Below, one piece after another: positions 34,701 to 44,394 of a stretch of 64,000 nt of DNA. Origin of the DNA: Kitasatospora atroaurantiaca (lineage in GTDB: Bacteria; Actinomycetota; Actinomycetes; Streptomycetales; Streptomycetaceae); the NCBI RefSeq assembly GCF_007828955.1, contig NZ_VIVR01000001.1:124001-188000 (forward strand). Direction: 5' to 3'. Every line of letters begins with the position of its first letter. Position 1 is the stretch's first letter. The translations under genes and the position numbers were made by a program. The notes beneath the pieces were generated by a model. It was not told where the DNA came from and did no database searches. It was given only the letters and a program-made list of their open reading frames with translations.

Positions 34701-36634
34701 CCGGAGAACAGGCGATGACCGCTGCCGACCAGCTCCAACTGCCCGCCGTCGCACCAGAGGTGCTGGCGGCTGCGGTGGAGTCCCTGACGTCCCGTCTGCG
34801 CAAGAAGCTCGACTCGGCGATCGAGCAGTACGCCGCGCTGCCCGTCACCCCGGCACCGGAGGGCCCGGGTGCCGCCGTCCGCTGCGGGGAGGACGCCCTG
34901 GTCACCCTGGTGCCCGGCCCCGCCGGCACGGTCACCGCGGAGTGGCAGGCGCAGTGCAGCTGCCTGCTCGCGCCGCGCTGCCTGCACCGGGCGGCGGTGC
35001 TCGGCTGCTGCCCGATCGCCGACCCGCCCGCCACCGGCGTGGCGTCCGCCCCCGAGCCGGAGGCACCGGGCGGCGCGGACGAGGTCGCCGAGGTCGCGCC
35101 TGCGGCCGGGGCCGACGCCGGGGCCGACGATGCGGGGTCCGCGGCTGCGGAGCCGTCCGCCGTCGAGCCGACGCCCGCCCGGGCCAAGGCCGCCGCCGAC
35201 CTGTGGGCGGCGGCTGCGGCAATCCTCGCTGCAGGCGTGCCCGCAGCCGGGGCCGTCCCGCAGGCCGAGCTGCTGCGCGCCGCCCACACCGCGCGGCTGG
35301 CCGACCTCCACCGGGCGGAGGCCGCCGCGCTGCGAGTGGTCCGCAGCCTGCGCAGCGCCCGCGCCCGCCACAGCAGCCATCGCACCGCCGACCTGGCCGC
35401 AGCACTGCGCGAACTCCTGCTCACCACCGCCCTGCTGCGCTCCGGCCCGGCCGACCAGGCGCTGCTCGGGACCGCGCGCCGCGCCTACAAGCCGGGCGGC
35501 GCGCTGCGGGTGCACGGGGTGTGCCGCGAGCCGGTGCTGACCGCCACCGGGTACGGCGGTGTGGTGACCCATCTGGTCACCGAGGACGGCCGGTGGGTGT
35601 CGGTCGCCGACGTCAAGCCCGGCGGGCCGGCACGCGCCCGCGCCGCCGGCACCGCCCCCGTCTCGGTAGGCGCGGCGGCTCTGGACCACGCGCAGCTGTC
35701 CCGGGGCGGTCTGCTGATCTCGGGCGCGACCGTCTCGGCGGACGGCCGGCTGGGTTCCGGCCGTGGTGTGCGGGCCACCGCGGCAGCGGGGCTGGACTGG
35801 GGATCGGGCCCGCTGGGAGCGCTGTTCTGCCGCCCGCTGGCCGAGGCCGCGGCCGAGCGGCTCGCCGACGGCCCGCTCGCCGATCCGGAGCAGACCGAGC
35901 GACTGCGCCGACCGGTCGGCTGCGAGCTGGTCGTCCTCGGGGCCGCCGCCGACAGCGTGCTCACTCGCGAGCTCGACCCGGCGACGGGGGCTGCGCACGG
36001 CCCGCTGATCCGACTGGTTGCGGCCAACCGCCACCCGGACCTGGCGCACACCGCCAACCTTGCGCGGCTCGCCGGCCATCCGGGCCTGCGGGTACGGGTG
36101 CTCGGCCGGATCGACCCCGACCGGGCCGCCACCCTGCGCCCGCTGGCGGTCGCGCCGGTGCCGGGGGCGGAGGCCACACTCCGGCTGCCGCCGGAGTGGC
36201 GCGGCCGCGCGGATCTCGGCTACGACCTGCTCCAGGGCGGGCACTTCCCCTCTGCGGAAGAGTGCGAACGGGTGGGGCCGGTGGTCGCGGTGGGGCCCGA
36301 CCCGCTGAGCGACTCCCCCCTGTGGCGGGTCCGCCGGCAGGTGGACCTCGCGGTCGCCGGCGGCCGGCGCGCGGTCGCCGAGTCGGAGCGCAGCGGCGGC
36401 GCCCGTACCGATGGCGCAGCTCTTCGGCGCACCGGTTTCCACACCGCCGCCGAGCTCACGACCGCCCTCGCGACGGAGGCCGACCGGCGGCAGCGTGACG
36501 TGTTCGGACGGCTCGGCGACCCGGACAGTGACCGGTACGCCGAGCGCTGGCTCGCGACCGCCGTCCACCTCACGGCCGCCGAACGGGAACTCGTCCGTGC
36601 TACCTGGCACACCCACGGAACCACGACCGACTGA
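34697..36634 (+). CDS. SWIM zinc-finger protein (YehQ-like)
   Basis: A 645-residue protein whose ATG overlaps the preceding stop. The SWIM motif CxCxnCxH is CSCLLAPRCLH at residues 87-97, a zinc-binding module for DNA or protein contacts. A low-complexity Ala/Glu/Pro linker (about 115-165) is followed by a helical region and a large alpha/beta C-terminal part with no motif I recognise. Gene order DUF4132 - MoxR - DUF5682/VWA - SWIM matches the E. coli yehI-L-M-P-Q set. It is the last gene before a strong terminator. Confidence 0.88.
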   Translation: MTGEQAMTAADQLQLPAVAPEVLAAAVESLTSRLRKKLDSAIEQYAALPVTPAPEGPGAAVRCGEDALVTLVPGPAGTVTAEWQAQCSCLLAPRCLHRAAVLGCCPIADPPATGVASAPEPEAPGGADEVAEVAPAAGADAGADDAGSAAAEPSAVEPTPARAKAAADLWAAAAAILAAGVPAAGAVPQAELLRAAHTARLADLHRAEAAALRVVRSLRSARARHSSHRTADLAAALRELLLTTALLRSGPADQALLGTARRAYKPGGALRVHGVCREPVLTATGYGGVVTHLVTEDGRWVSVADVKPGGPARARAAGTAPVSVGAAALDHAQLSRGGLLISGATVSADGRLGSGRGVRATAAAGLDWGSGPLGALFCRPLAEAAAERLADGPLADPEQTERLRRPVGCELVVLGAAADSVLTRELDPATGAAHGPLIRLVAANRHPDLAHTANLARLAGHPGLRVRVLGRIDPDRAATLRPLAVAPVPGAEATLRLPPEWRGRADLGYDLLQGGHFPSAEECERVGPVVAVGPDPLSDSPLWRVRRQVDLAVAGGRRAVAESERSGGARTDGAALRRTGFHTAAELTTALATEADRRQRDVFGRLGDPDSDRYAERWLATAVHLTAAERELVRATWHTHGTTTD

Positions 36635-36680
36635 CCGTCAGCGGGCGGCGCCCCGGCCCCAGGGCGCCGCCCGCTGACGG
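36635..36680. terminator. Perfect 19-bp-stem terminator of the MoxR-VWA operon
   Basis: The arms CCGTCAGCGGGCGGCGCCC (36635-36653) and its exact complement (36662-36680) enclose an 8-nt loop. The stem begins on the base after the SWIM gene stop codon. It also faces the convergent membrane-protein gene and may end both transcripts. Confidence 0.9.
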
Positions 36681-36771
36681 CAGGCGTACGGGGGTCAGCG
36701 CCGAGCAGTCACCGGCACGGGCGCAGCGGGCGCCCGGGCGCCTTCGCGCAGCCACGCGGGGCGCAGGCGCC

Positions 36772-37095
36772 CTACACCGGGCCGAGCAGCAGGTTCCAGA
36801 GGAGTGCCACGCCCAGCGCGGTGATGCCGGCACCGACCAGCACGCTCCCGGCACCCCGGACCAGGTTGTCCACCTCGAACGCGCCCAGCACGCCGAAGCA
36901 GAGGACGAGGCCGCGCCCTACCTCCAGCAGGCCGAGCACGACCAGTGCAAGGCCGGCGGCGATGATCTCCCAGTGGCCCTGGAACGCATCCTGGAACCTG
37001 CCGTGGTGCCGGCCCGCGAGCAGGTAACCGACGGGCGTGAGGACGCAGGCTGCGAGTGCGGCGATGCCGGAGGACACGATCAGGCGTTGAATCAT
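36772..37095 (-). CDS. Small membrane protein of a GTPase-linked operon
   Basis: A 107-residue protein starting MIQRLIVSSGIAALAACVLT with three to four hydrophobic segments (IIAAGLALVVLGLLEVGRGL; SVLVGAGITALGVALLW). No family recognised. The ATG overlaps the stop of the previous gene by four bases, so it is the third gene of the leftward P-loop operon. It converges on the SWIM gene. Confidence 0.75.
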   Translation of the reverse strand: MIQRLIVSSGIAALAACVLTPVGYLLAGRHHGRFQDAFQGHWEIIAAGLALVVLGLLEVGRGLVLCFGVLGAFEVDNLVRGAGSVLVGAGITALGVALLWNLLLGPV

Positions 37096-37532
37096 CGGAA
37101 CGTCCCGCCTTCGATGGGGAACCGGGAGAGGCGCTGCCTCGTCGCACGGATCCGCTCGCCGTCCCACCCCTCGCGCCGGGCGATGTGGGCGAACAGTTCG
37201 CGCAACCGGTTGACCTGGCGCAGCATGATCCGCTCGTCGATCGCGGCCTGCCGGCGGAGCGGGAGGACGAGCGCGGACTGGGTCAGCAGAGCGGTGGCCA
37301 GGCCGAGCGCGGCGACCGTCAGGGAGACCACGATCCATGTGCCTTCCCCGCTCCTGGGCCCGCCGGCGCCGAGCAGCGCCGCGGCGACGGCCACAAGCGC
37401 CACGGCACCGCCCACGACCTGCGCGCGCCTCGCCGCACGCACGCGGGCGCGCGCCCGGCGGACGACGGACAGCCGGGCCTCGGCCTCGGCGAGGACACGC
37501 TCGAAGGCGTCACCGCTGTCAATGGCCGCCAT
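37092..37532 (-). CDS. Membrane protein with two transmembrane segments and a coiled N-terminus
   Basis: A 146-residue protein; ATG 37532 has AGGGGAG 7 nt upstream. An Ala/Glu/Arg-rich helical start (RVLAEAEARLSVVRRARARV) precedes two membrane segments (GGAVALVAVAAALLGAG; IVVSLTVAALGLATALLT). The Arg-rich cytoplasmic tail reads QVNRLRELFAHIARREGW. The start lies within the end of the GTPase-like gene (14-base overlap), indicating coupled translation. Function unknown; it may anchor the P-loop protein to the membrane. Confidence 0.75.
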   Translation of the reverse strand: MAAIDSGDAFERVLAEAEARLSVVRRARARVRAARRAQVVGGAVALVAVAAALLGAGGPRSGEGTWIVVSLTVAALGLATALLTQSALVLPLRRQAAIDERIMLRQVNRLRELFAHIARREGWDGERIRATRQRLSRFPIEGGTFR

Positions 37533-38406
37533 TTGGCGCTCCCCTGTCTCTGGCGGCCAGGAATCCCTGCAGGGAGTCACTGAAGTACGTTCGGAGAACC
37601 CCGAGTTGCTCATCATCCAGCTGGAAGAGCTGCGTCGGCAGCCCCGGCAGGAACTGATGACGGATCAACCGTGAACTCATGGGGAGCACGGCGATATCGA
37701 TGGAGGTCTCGTCCGCCAGATCGCGCAGCTGGGTGCAGAATTCCGACTCGTTGCCGGTCTCACCGGGAATGTAGTGGTCACGGGCCTGATCGATGCGGTC
37801 CCAGTACAGGTCGCACTTGGAAACCGCGACGATCATCCACCGCAGGCGCTTGGCGGCACGCTTCTCGATGATCCGCTCGCACAGGTCCCGGAAGTCGTCG
37901 GCCTCCTTGCGGAGGTGCCAGGCGCGCACCGACTCCCGGTCGACGTCCGGGTGCTCCCTGCGCAGCGCTTCCTCGATGTCCCGCTGTCCGCTGCGCTGCC
38001 AGGTCCTGTTGTGGCCCCAGCACACGACGTGGATGATCCCGTGCGGTGACGCCGTTCCGCCCATGGTGGCGGCCAGAGCGCGTTCACGCTCCTCCGACGC
38101 CTGCCCGGGGATCACCACGACCGAAGCCTGCGAGCGCCGGGAGCCGGAGCGGAAGGCCGTACGGTGCTTCTCGCTGTCCGGGCTGCGGCGGCTGTCCCTG
38201 TCGCCGGTTCTGATCGCCTGGGTCAGGGCATCATAGAGCACGGACTTCCCTGCGCCGGGCTCGCCGGTGATGGCCACCGGGTTCACCGACAGGCCGAGGC
38301 GCCCTGCCCCCAGGGCGGCTCCCATGCCGGGAGAGGGGAGCGTGCCGTCCACCGCCTGGCGGATGCTCTCCCATCGGGAACGGATGCTGGTCCAGTTGTC
38401 GGACAT
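37519..38406 (-). CDS. P-loop GTPase-like protein
   Basis: A 295-residue protein. Start ATG 38406 (MSDNWTSIRSRW) has AGGGGAT upstream; an ATG at 38436 is an alternative. Walker A is GEPGAGKS (residues 48-55). SQASVVVIPGQASEERERAL sits where a GTPase has its DxxG switch. VAVSKCDLYW resembles the G4 (N/T/S)KxD motif, and VLPMSSRLI could be G5. These suggest a small GTPase of the type that accompanies effector-coupled ATPase systems. It leads a three-gene operon with two membrane proteins, convergent with the MoxR-VWA operon. Confidence 0.78.
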   Translation of the reverse strand: MSDNWTSIRSRWESIRQAVDGTLPSPGMGAALGAGRLGLSVNPVAITGEPGAGKSVLYDALTQAIRTGDRDSRRSPDSEKHRTAFRSGSRRSQASVVVIPGQASEERERALAATMGGTASPHGIIHVVCWGHNRTWQRSGQRDIEEALRREHPDVDRESVRAWHLRKEADDFRDLCERIIEKRAAKRLRWMIVAVSKCDLYWDRIDQARDHYIPGETGNESEFCTQLRDLADETSIDIAVLPMSSRLIRHQFLPGLPTQLFQLDDEQLGVLRTYFSDSLQGFLAARDRGAPNGGH

Positions 38407-38553
38407 CCGTGGCCCATCCCCTTTGATCAGCAGCACGTGCGGCCCATGCTAGCGGCTCTTACGGCCGTATGGGGTAGGAGAGTTGACTTCGTAGCCGGGT
38501 GGTGGCGCACGCCCGGCACTTCGCCCATCCCCCACGATTAGGAGGCGGTGCCG

Positions 38554-39017
38554 GTGGCAGTACGCCATCGAGCTGAGGGAGGTTCCGGCCCAGGGGGACA
38601 AGAGCCGCGAGTTCGGGGGAATCAGCTCCAAGCACTCCATTCCGGCCAGGTGGGCGTCTGGGACCTGCCGCCGGACCCGGCCCTCGTCGCCGACGCCAGG
38701 AGACTGGCCGCCGAACAGCTCGCCACGTGGGGGCTGACGGAGGAGGCCGTCTTCGTCACCGAACTGGTCGTCAGCGAGCTGGTCACCAACGCCATCCGCT
38801 ACGGATCCACACCCATCCAGCTCCGGCTGATCTATGACCACACGCTCATCTGCGAGGTGTCCGACGGCGACTCCACCTCGCCCCACCTGCGCCGGGCCCG
38901 GATCTTCGACGAGGGCGGCCGCGTCTGCTCCTGGTCGCTCAGCTCACCGACCGCTGGGGCACCCGGCACACCGCGACCGGCAAGACCATCTGGGCCGAGC
39001 AGACGCCCGGCCGTTAG
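38554..39017 (+). pseudogene. Frameshifted anti-sigma/SpoIIE-type HATPase fragment
   Basis: The frame from GTG 38554 (GGAGG 8 nt upstream) encodes VWDLPPDPALVADARRLA, then the N-box VTELVVSELVTNAIRYG and SDGDSTSPHLRRARIFDEGG. At about 38926 the frame breaks: the family continues RGLLLVAQLTDRWGTRHTAT, and exactly this is encoded in the next frame down to TAG at 39015-39017. One missing G in GGCCGCGTCTGC explains it. The fragment equals the C-terminal ATPase end of a much larger SpoIIE-type phosphatase, so it is probably a remnant. A sequencing error cannot be excluded. Confidence 0.75.
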
Positions 39018-39057
39018 CCGACGGCGCCGGTGTCGCGGACGCTCCGCACCTCTGCGG

Positions 39058-39456
39058 TCAGGGCTGGTCGTACCAGGCGAATGCTGCGATCCGCCAGCCA
39101 TCCGAGGTACGGACGAACTGGATGGTTTTGGTCCCGCCTCCCTCGAACGGCTCGCCGTTCAGGATCCCGGACTTGCGGTACTCACCGAACCGCGACGCGA
39201 TATCGCCCGCGATATCGGTCCGTTCGGTGGTCTCCCACTCGGAGAACTCGACCAACCGACCGTCGCTCAGCAGCCGCTGGCGAGGCTCGATGAACTCGTC
39301 CACGGTGTAGACCGTGAACTCCGGGCCGGTCATGACGATCACGCCACCCGGAACAACCAGCCGGCGGATCCGGGCCACGTCGGCTGCCTTGCCGCCCCGG
39401 TTGTCGAAGGCGCCGAAGAACTCGGCGGTCAGCGCGTCAATCTCGATCTTGGACAT
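39058..39456 (-). CDS. NTF2-like (DUF4440-type) protein
   Basis: A 132-residue protein starting MSKIEIDALTAEFFGAFDNR with LFxAFD-like and DGWRIAAFAWYDQP patterns of stand-alone NTF2-fold proteins. No neighbour suggests its substrate. It faces the HATPase remnant. Confidence 0.75.
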   Translation of the reverse strand: MSKIEIDALTAEFFGAFDNRGGKAADVARIRRLVVPGGVIVMTGPEFTVYTVDEFIEPRQRLLSDGRLVEFSEWETTERTDIAGDIASRFGEYRKSGILNGEPFEGGGTKTIQFVRTSDGWRIAAFAWYDQP

Positions 39457-39529
39457 GGCGCGACGGTAACACCGAAGGGGCGCCGGACACCGTCGGTCCC
39501 GGGAAACGGCGGTACATCGTCGAGCAGCG

Positions 39530-40615
39530 TCAGAACACCACCACCGAGCGCAGCACCTCGCCCTTGTGCATGCGGGCGAATGCCTCCTCGACGTCGCTGA
39601 GCGGGATGGTCTCGCTGACGAAGGCGTCCAGGTCCAGACGGCCCTGGAGGTAGAGGTCGATGAGCGTGGGGAAGTCCCGAGAGGGCAGACAGTCGCCGTA
39701 CCAGGAGGACTTGAGCGATCCGCCGCGCCCGAAGACGTCCAGCAGTGGCAGTTCCAGCTTCATTTCCGGAGTCGGGACGCCCACCAGGACGACCGTTCCG
39801 GCCAGGTCGCGGGCGTAGAACGCCTGTCGGTACGTCTCCGGGCGGCCGACCGCGTCGATGACCACGTCGGCGCCGTGACCACCGGTCAGCGCTCGGATGG
39901 CCTCCACCGGGTCGGTGGAACGGGAGTTGACGGTGTGGGTGGCGCCGAGGCGTTCGGCGGTGGACAGCTTTCGGTCGTCGATGTCGACGGCGATGATGCG
40001 TGCTGCTCCGGCGAGGCGGGCACCGACGACGGCGGCGTTGCCGACGCCGCCGCAGCCGATCACGGCGACCGAGTCGCCGCGCCCGACACCGCCGGTGTTG
40101 ACGGCGGCGCCCAGCCCGGCCATCACTCCACAGCCGAGCAGACCTGCGGCGGCCGGCGACGCCTTGGGGTCGACCTTGGTGCACTGCCCGGCAGCGACCA
40201 GGGTCTTCTCGGCGAAGGCTCCGATGCCGAGGGCGGGAGCGAGTTCGGTTCCGTCGAGAAGCGTCATCTTCTGCTCGGCGTTGTGGGTGTTGAAGCAGTA
40301 CCAAGGGCGTCCACGTGAACAGGCGCGACACTGGCCGCAGACGGCACGCCAGTTGAGGATGACGAAGTCGCCCGGTGCCACCTCGTCCACGCCGTCGCCG
40401 ACCGCCTCCACCACACCCGCCGCCTCGTGGCCCAGCAGGAACGGAAAGTCGTCGTTGATCCCGCCCTCCCGGTAGTGCAGGTCGGTGTGGCAGACACCGC
40501 ACGCCTGGACCTTCACCACCGCCTCGCCCGGACCCGGGTCCGGCACCAGGATCGTCTCGACCCGGACCGGAGCGCCTTTAGCTCGGGCGACCACTCCTTG
40601 CACCTGCTGGGCCAC
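39530..40615 (-). CDS. mscR: S-(hydroxymethyl)mycothiol dehydrogenase
   Basis: A 361-residue zinc-dependent class III-type alcohol dehydrogenase. GTG 40615 has AGAGGA 6 nt upstream. Catalytic zinc ligands are in CGVCHTDLH and GHEAAG; the structural zinc Cys set is in [16 protein letters not shown]. The NAD fold has [18 protein letters not shown]. Sequence and context match the mycothiol-dependent formaldehyde dehydrogenase of actinomycetes, which oxidises the formaldehyde-mycothiol adduct. It lies 46 bp downstream of soxG in the same direction, so formaldehyde from demethylation is dealt with by the same transcript. Confidence 0.9.
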   Translation of the reverse strand: MAQQVQGVVARAKGAPVRVETILVPDPGPGEAVVKVQACGVCHTDLHYREGGINDDFPFLLGHEAAGVVEAVGDGVDEVAPGDFVILNWRAVCGQCRACSRGRPWYCFNTHNAEQKMTLLDGTELAPALGIGAFAEKTLVAAGQCTKVDPKASPAAAGLLGCGVMAGLGAAVNTGGVGRGDSVAVIGCGGVGNAAVVGARLAGAARIIAVDIDDRKLSTAERLGATHTVNSRSTDPVEAIRALTGGHGADVVIDAVGRPETYRQAFYARDLAGTVVLVGVPTPEMKLELPLLDVFGRGGSLKSSWYGDCLPSRDFPTLIDLYLQGRLDLDAFVSETIPLSDVEEAFARMHKGEVLRSVVVF

Positions 40616-40661
40616 GGAGGATCCTCTCTCTCGCGAAGGTCGTGAAGGTCGTGAAGGGTGG

Positions 40662-41249
40662 TCAATGCGTCGGGTTCGTACGCGACATCGCGTCGAGCAG
40701 CCAGTCGGCCAGGTACTGCGCGAACGAGCCGCGTACGAGCAGCCGGTAGCGCGGCTCGGCATCCACCTGGTCGAGCACCACGTTGACCTTGGAGACGAGG
40801 GTCTGCGCGCAGCGGCCCGGCACGAACGTCCGCGGATGCAGATCCAGGGCGCAGCCGGTCTCGAGCACGGTGCGGGCGCCGGGCCCGGACAGTTCGAGCG
40901 TGGTCCGGTTGGCGGAGACGTCCACCAGGGACGCGTGTTCGCCCTGCAGGGCGGTACGGATGTGCCCTTCGGTCTGCGGAGCACAGCCGTCCGGGCCGAC
41001 GACGAGCCACTCGTCCGGGCTGAGCCACAGCAGCCGCAGGTCGCCTGACTCCGTGACGGAGACGGTGTTCGGCTCGGTCGGCAGCGCCGCGCCGAGCGCC
41101 TCGGCGACGCGGGCAGCGGCCTCGCTGCCAGGGCTGAGGCGGAGGTTGAGCTGGGTGAGGAAGGGGATCTCGCGCAGCCGGACGTCCCGGGTGGGTGTCT
41201 GCGAGGCGAGGTGGCCGAGCGGGCTGCGCCGGAGGCCGTCAACCGTCAC
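40662..41249 (-). CDS. soxG: Sarcosine oxidase, gamma subunit
   Basis: A 195-residue protein starting [15 protein letters not shown]. It contains [14 protein letters not shown] and [25 protein letters not shown] sequence of the SoxG/YgfZ-like fold. It is the smallest folate-domain-like subunit of heterotetrameric sarcosine oxidase. Its start lies 11 bases inside the end of soxA. Confidence 0.92.
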   Translation of the reverse strand: MTVDGLRRSPLGHLASQTPTRDVRLREIPFLTQLNLRLSPGSEAAARVAEALGAALPTEPNTVSVTESGDLRLLWLSPDEWLVVGPDGCAPQTEGHIRTALQGEHASLVDVSANRTTLELSGPGARTVLETGCALDLHPRTFVPGRCAQTLVSKVNVVLDQVDAEPRYRLLVRGSFAQYLADWLLDAMSRTNPTH

Positions 41250-44106
41250 GGCGGGCTCCCTTCGGGTCGTAGAGGACGGGTTCGGTGACGGTGGCGGCGA
41301 CCACCCGGCCGTCGGGCAGTGGCGCGTACACCTTCTCCCCGATCCGCTCCCGGCCGCGCTCGACGAGGGCCAGCGCGAAGGTGCGCATCAGTGCGGCGCT
41401 GCGGTAACTGGAGGTGACGTGGCCGAGCATCGGGACCGGTGGATCCGTCAACGCAGTTTCGGACGCGACGAGTTGTGCACCCTCGGGAAGCAGCTCTGCA
41501 GGGTCCAGCGGGAGCAGTCCGACGAGGTGGCGGCGGTCGGCTCGGGCGGTGTCCGCCCGTCGGAAGGAGCGCTTGCCGATGAACTGCTTGTGCTTGGCGA
41601 CGATCCAGTCCATGCCGAGGTCCTGCGGGGTGACGGTGCCGTCGGTGTCCTGGCCGACGATGGGGTAGCCCTTCTCGGCTCGTAGGACGTGCATCGTCTC
41701 GGTGCCGTAGGGGGTGATGCCCTGCGGCTCGCCGGCGGCGATCACCGCCTCCCAGAGTGCGAGGCCGTACCAGCTCGCCACGTTGATCTCGTAGGCGAGT
41801 TCGCCGGAGAAGGAGATGCGGCAGATCCGGGCCGGGACGCCGTTGGAGAGTACGGTCTGACGTGCCGTCATGAATGCGAAGGCCTCCTTGGACACGTCCA
41901 GGTCCGGTGCGAGGTGTGCCAGGACTGCCCGGGACTTGGGGCCGACCACCGCGACCGTGGCCCACTGCTCGGTCACCGACGTGCAGTGGACACGGAGTTC
42001 GGGCCACTCGGTCTGCAGCCACTCCTCCAGCCAGTCGAGCACGCCGGCGGCGTTGCCGGTGGTCGTGGTGAGGTAGTAGTGGTCGTCGGCGAGGCGTACG
42101 GTGACACCGTCGTCGAAGACCATGCCGTCAGGGCGGCACATGACGCCGTAACGCGCCGAGCCGACGGCCAGTTTGGCGAAGCCGTTGGTGTAGACGCGGT
42201 CGAGGAACACGCCTGCGTCGGGACCGATGACGTCGATCTTGCCGAGCGTGGATGCGTCCATGACGGCAACGCCCTCGCGGGCCGCCCGGCACTCGCGCAG
42301 CACAGCGGCGTCCAGGTCCTCGCCGGCGCGCGGGTAGTAGCGGGGCCGCTTCCACTGGCCGACGTTCTCGAAGGCCGCGCCGTGCTCGGCGTGCCAGGGG
42401 TGGATCGGCGTGGTGCGTACGGGGTCGAAGAGCTTGCCGCGTTCGCGTCCGGCCAGCAGGGCGAAGGAGACCGGGGTGTACGGGCCCCGGAAGGTCGTCG
42501 TGCCGACCTCGGCGGGTGAACTCGCGCCCAGCAGACGGGAGACGACCCCGATGGCGGCGGGTCCGGCGGCCTTGCCCTGGTCGTGGGCGGTGCCGATGGT
42601 GGTGTACCGCTTGATGTGCTCGACGGAGCGCATCCCCGCGCGGATCGCCCGGTGGACGTCCGCGACGGTGGCGTCGCGCTGCGAGTCCACGAAGTGGTCG
42701 TGCCAGGTCGCCGGTTCACCGTCCTCGGCGGGCACGATCCGGACCGGTCGCGGTGGGGCGGGCGGTGTGTCCCCGACGCTCGGCGGTACGGACGGGGCGG
42801 TGGCCGCGAAGCCGGCGAGCGTGGCGGCTGTCGCTCCGGCGTCGCAGCCCTCGCTCAGGCAGCCGGCAAGGTCGTAGGTGCCGCGCGCTGCACCGGCGAC
42901 GCGGACATGCTGTGCGGCCTGCGCGGGGACGAAGGCTGCGATGGCCTCGTCGTAGCGCAGACTGCCCCGGGACTGGCTCCACAGGTGCACGGCGGGGCTC
43001 CAGCCGCCGGAGACGGCGAGCAGGTCGCAGGCCACCTCGCGTACCGGGCCGTGGAGTTGGTCGTCGGCGGTGAGTCCGGCGACGCGGACCGAGGAGATCC
43101 GGGTGTCACCCGAGGTCGCGACGACGGCGGAGCCGGCCAGCACCTCGACCCCGGCCCGGAGCGCGGCCTCGGCCAGGGCGGCCGGCGGCTGCGGGCGGGT
43201 GTCGACGACTGCCGCCACCTCGACGCCGGCAGCGACCAGGTCGAGCGCGGTCGCGTAGGCGTGGTCGTTGGTGGTGAGGACGACCGCGCGGCGGCCGGGG
43301 AGCACGGCGTACCGGTTGAGGTAGCTGCGGACGGCGGCGGCGGACATCACGCCCGGGCGGTCGTTGCCCGCGAATACCATCGGGTGCTCGTGCGCGCCGG
43401 TCGCCAGGACGACCTGGCGGGCGCGGATGTGCCAGAGCCTCTGCCGGGACATGCCCGGGACGGGGTACGGGCCGAGGTGGACGGTACGACGTTCGGCGAC
43501 CAGCAGGTAGTTCTGGTCGTGGTGGCCGATCGCCGTGGAGCGGCTGAGGATCCGCACCTCGGGCGCGGCGGCGAGCTCGGTGCGGACGGCTTCGACCCAG
43601 TCGAGCGCGGGTCGGCCGTCGATCTCCTCCCCGCCGCTGAGCAGGGCTCCGCCGAGCTCCGGCTGGTCGTCGACCAGCACGGTACGCGCTCCCGAGCGGC
43701 CGGACGCGAGTGCCGCCGCGAGTCCGGCCGGTCCGCCACCGATGACCACCACGTCGGCGTGGGTGTGCATCTTGTCGTGGACGGCCTCGTCGGGCGTGTC
43801 GTCGAGCCGGCCGAGGCCGGGCAGGGCTGTGGCCGACAGGCCGTCGTACAGCTCGACGGTGGTGGCGAGCAGCATGGGCTCGTCGACCTGGACCAGCGCG
43901 TGCGGCTCCTCGACACCGGCGGTGGCGATGCCGCGCGGGCGCTTGCGGTAGAGGCTCGGCGCGACCTCGATCACGCCGTTGGCGAGCAGCGCCGAGGCGA
44001 GGGTGTCGCCCCGGTAGCCGGTGTACGCGGTGCCGTCGAAGGTGAAGCCGAGCGGGGCGGTGCGGTCGATGCGCCCGCCGGCGGCGAGGCGGTGGGACTG
44101 GGTCAT
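41239..44106 (-). CDS. soxA: Sarcosine oxidase, alpha subunit
   Basis: A 955-residue protein, the usual length for SoxA. The N-terminal Fer2_3-like part (about 1-110) is followed by an NAD/FAD Rossmann domain with [19 protein letters not shown]-terminal aminomethyltransferase (GCV_T) domain follows, with [16 protein letters not shown] and [17 protein letters not shown]. It takes the methyl group from sarcosine as methylene-tetrahydrofolate, or releases formaldehyde. It overlaps soxD at its start (ATGA) and soxG at its end. Confidence 0.95.
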   Translation of the reverse strand: MTQSHRLAAGGRIDRTAPLGFTFDGTAYTGYRGDTLASALLANGVIEVAPSLYRKRPRGIATAGVEEPHALVQVDEPMLLATTVELYDGLSATALPGLGRLDDTPDEAVHDKMHTHADVVVIGGGPAGLAAALASGRSGARTVLVDDQPELGGALLSGGEEIDGRPALDWVEAVRTELAAAPEVRILSRSTAIGHHDQNYLLVAERRTVHLGPYPVPGMSRQRLWHIRARQVVLATGAHEHPMVFAGNDRPGVMSAAAVRSYLNRYAVLPGRRAVVLTTNDHAYATALDLVAAGVEVAAVVDTRPQPPAALAEAALRAGVEVLAGSAVVATSGDTRISSVRVAGLTADDQLHGPVREVACDLLAVSGGWSPAVHLWSQSRGSLRYDEAIAAFVPAQAAQHVRVAGAARGTYDLAGCLSEGCDAGATAATLAGFAATAPSVPPSVGDTPPAPPRPVRIVPAEDGEPATWHDHFVDSQRDATVADVHRAIRAGMRSVEHIKRYTTIGTAHDQGKAAGPAAIGVVSRLLGASSPAEVGTTTFRGPYTPVSFALLAGRERGKLFDPVRTTPIHPWHAEHGAAFENVGQWKRPRYYPRAGEDLDAAVLRECRAAREGVAVMDASTLGKIDVIGPDAGVFLDRVYTNGFAKLAVGSARYGVMCRPDGMVFDDGVTVRLADDHYYLTTTTGNAAGVLDWLEEWLQTEWPELRVHCTSVTEQWATVAVVGPKSRAVLAHLAPDLDVSKEAFAFMTARQTVLSNGVPARICRISFSGELAYEINVASWYGLALWEAVIAAGEPQGITPYGTETMHVLRAEKGYPIVGQDTDGTVTPQDLGMDWIVAKHKQFIGKRSFRRADTARADRRHLVGLLPLDPAELLPEGAQLVASETALTDPPVPMLGHVTSSYRSAALMRTFALALVERGRERIGEKVYAPLPDGRVVAATVTEPVLYDPKGARRDG

Positions 44107-44381
44107 GCGATCACCGGCTCGGGCCGGCCGGCCGGATAGACGGCCAGGATCTCGTGGGTGACGGTGTGGCGGATCACGTTGAACCAGCGGCGGCACCCGG
44201 CCGCGTGCGACCAGCGCTCGGCGAACGGGCCCTTGGGGTTCTCGCGGACGAAGACGTACTCGGCCCACTCGGCGTCGGTCAGCGCCTCGGGGTCGGCCGG
44301 GTAGGCGACATGGGCCTGACCGCCGTAGTGGAACTCGGTCTCGTCGCGCTCGCCGCACCACGGGCAGGCGATGAGCAGCAT
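44103..44381 (-). CDS. soxD: Sarcosine oxidase, delta subunit
   Basis: A 92-residue protein with the zinc-site pattern CPWCGERDETEF near the N-terminus, then AGCRRWFNVIRHTVTHEI, both typical of SoxD. It lies between soxB and soxA, 13 bp after soxB. Confidence 0.95.
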   Translation of the reverse strand: MLLIACPWCGERDETEFHYGGQAHVAYPADPEALTDAEWAEYVFVRENPKGPFAERWSHAAGCRRWFNVIRHTVTHEILAVYPAGRPEPVIA

Positions 44382-44394
44382 GCGTCCTCCAGCT

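Noticed and set aside
31158..36634. A cobalt-chelatase or gas-vesicle function for the MoxR-VWA pair
   Set aside because: The accompanying DUF5682, SWIM and DUF4132-like genes fit the YehL group. No chelatase large subunit or gas-vesicle genes are present.
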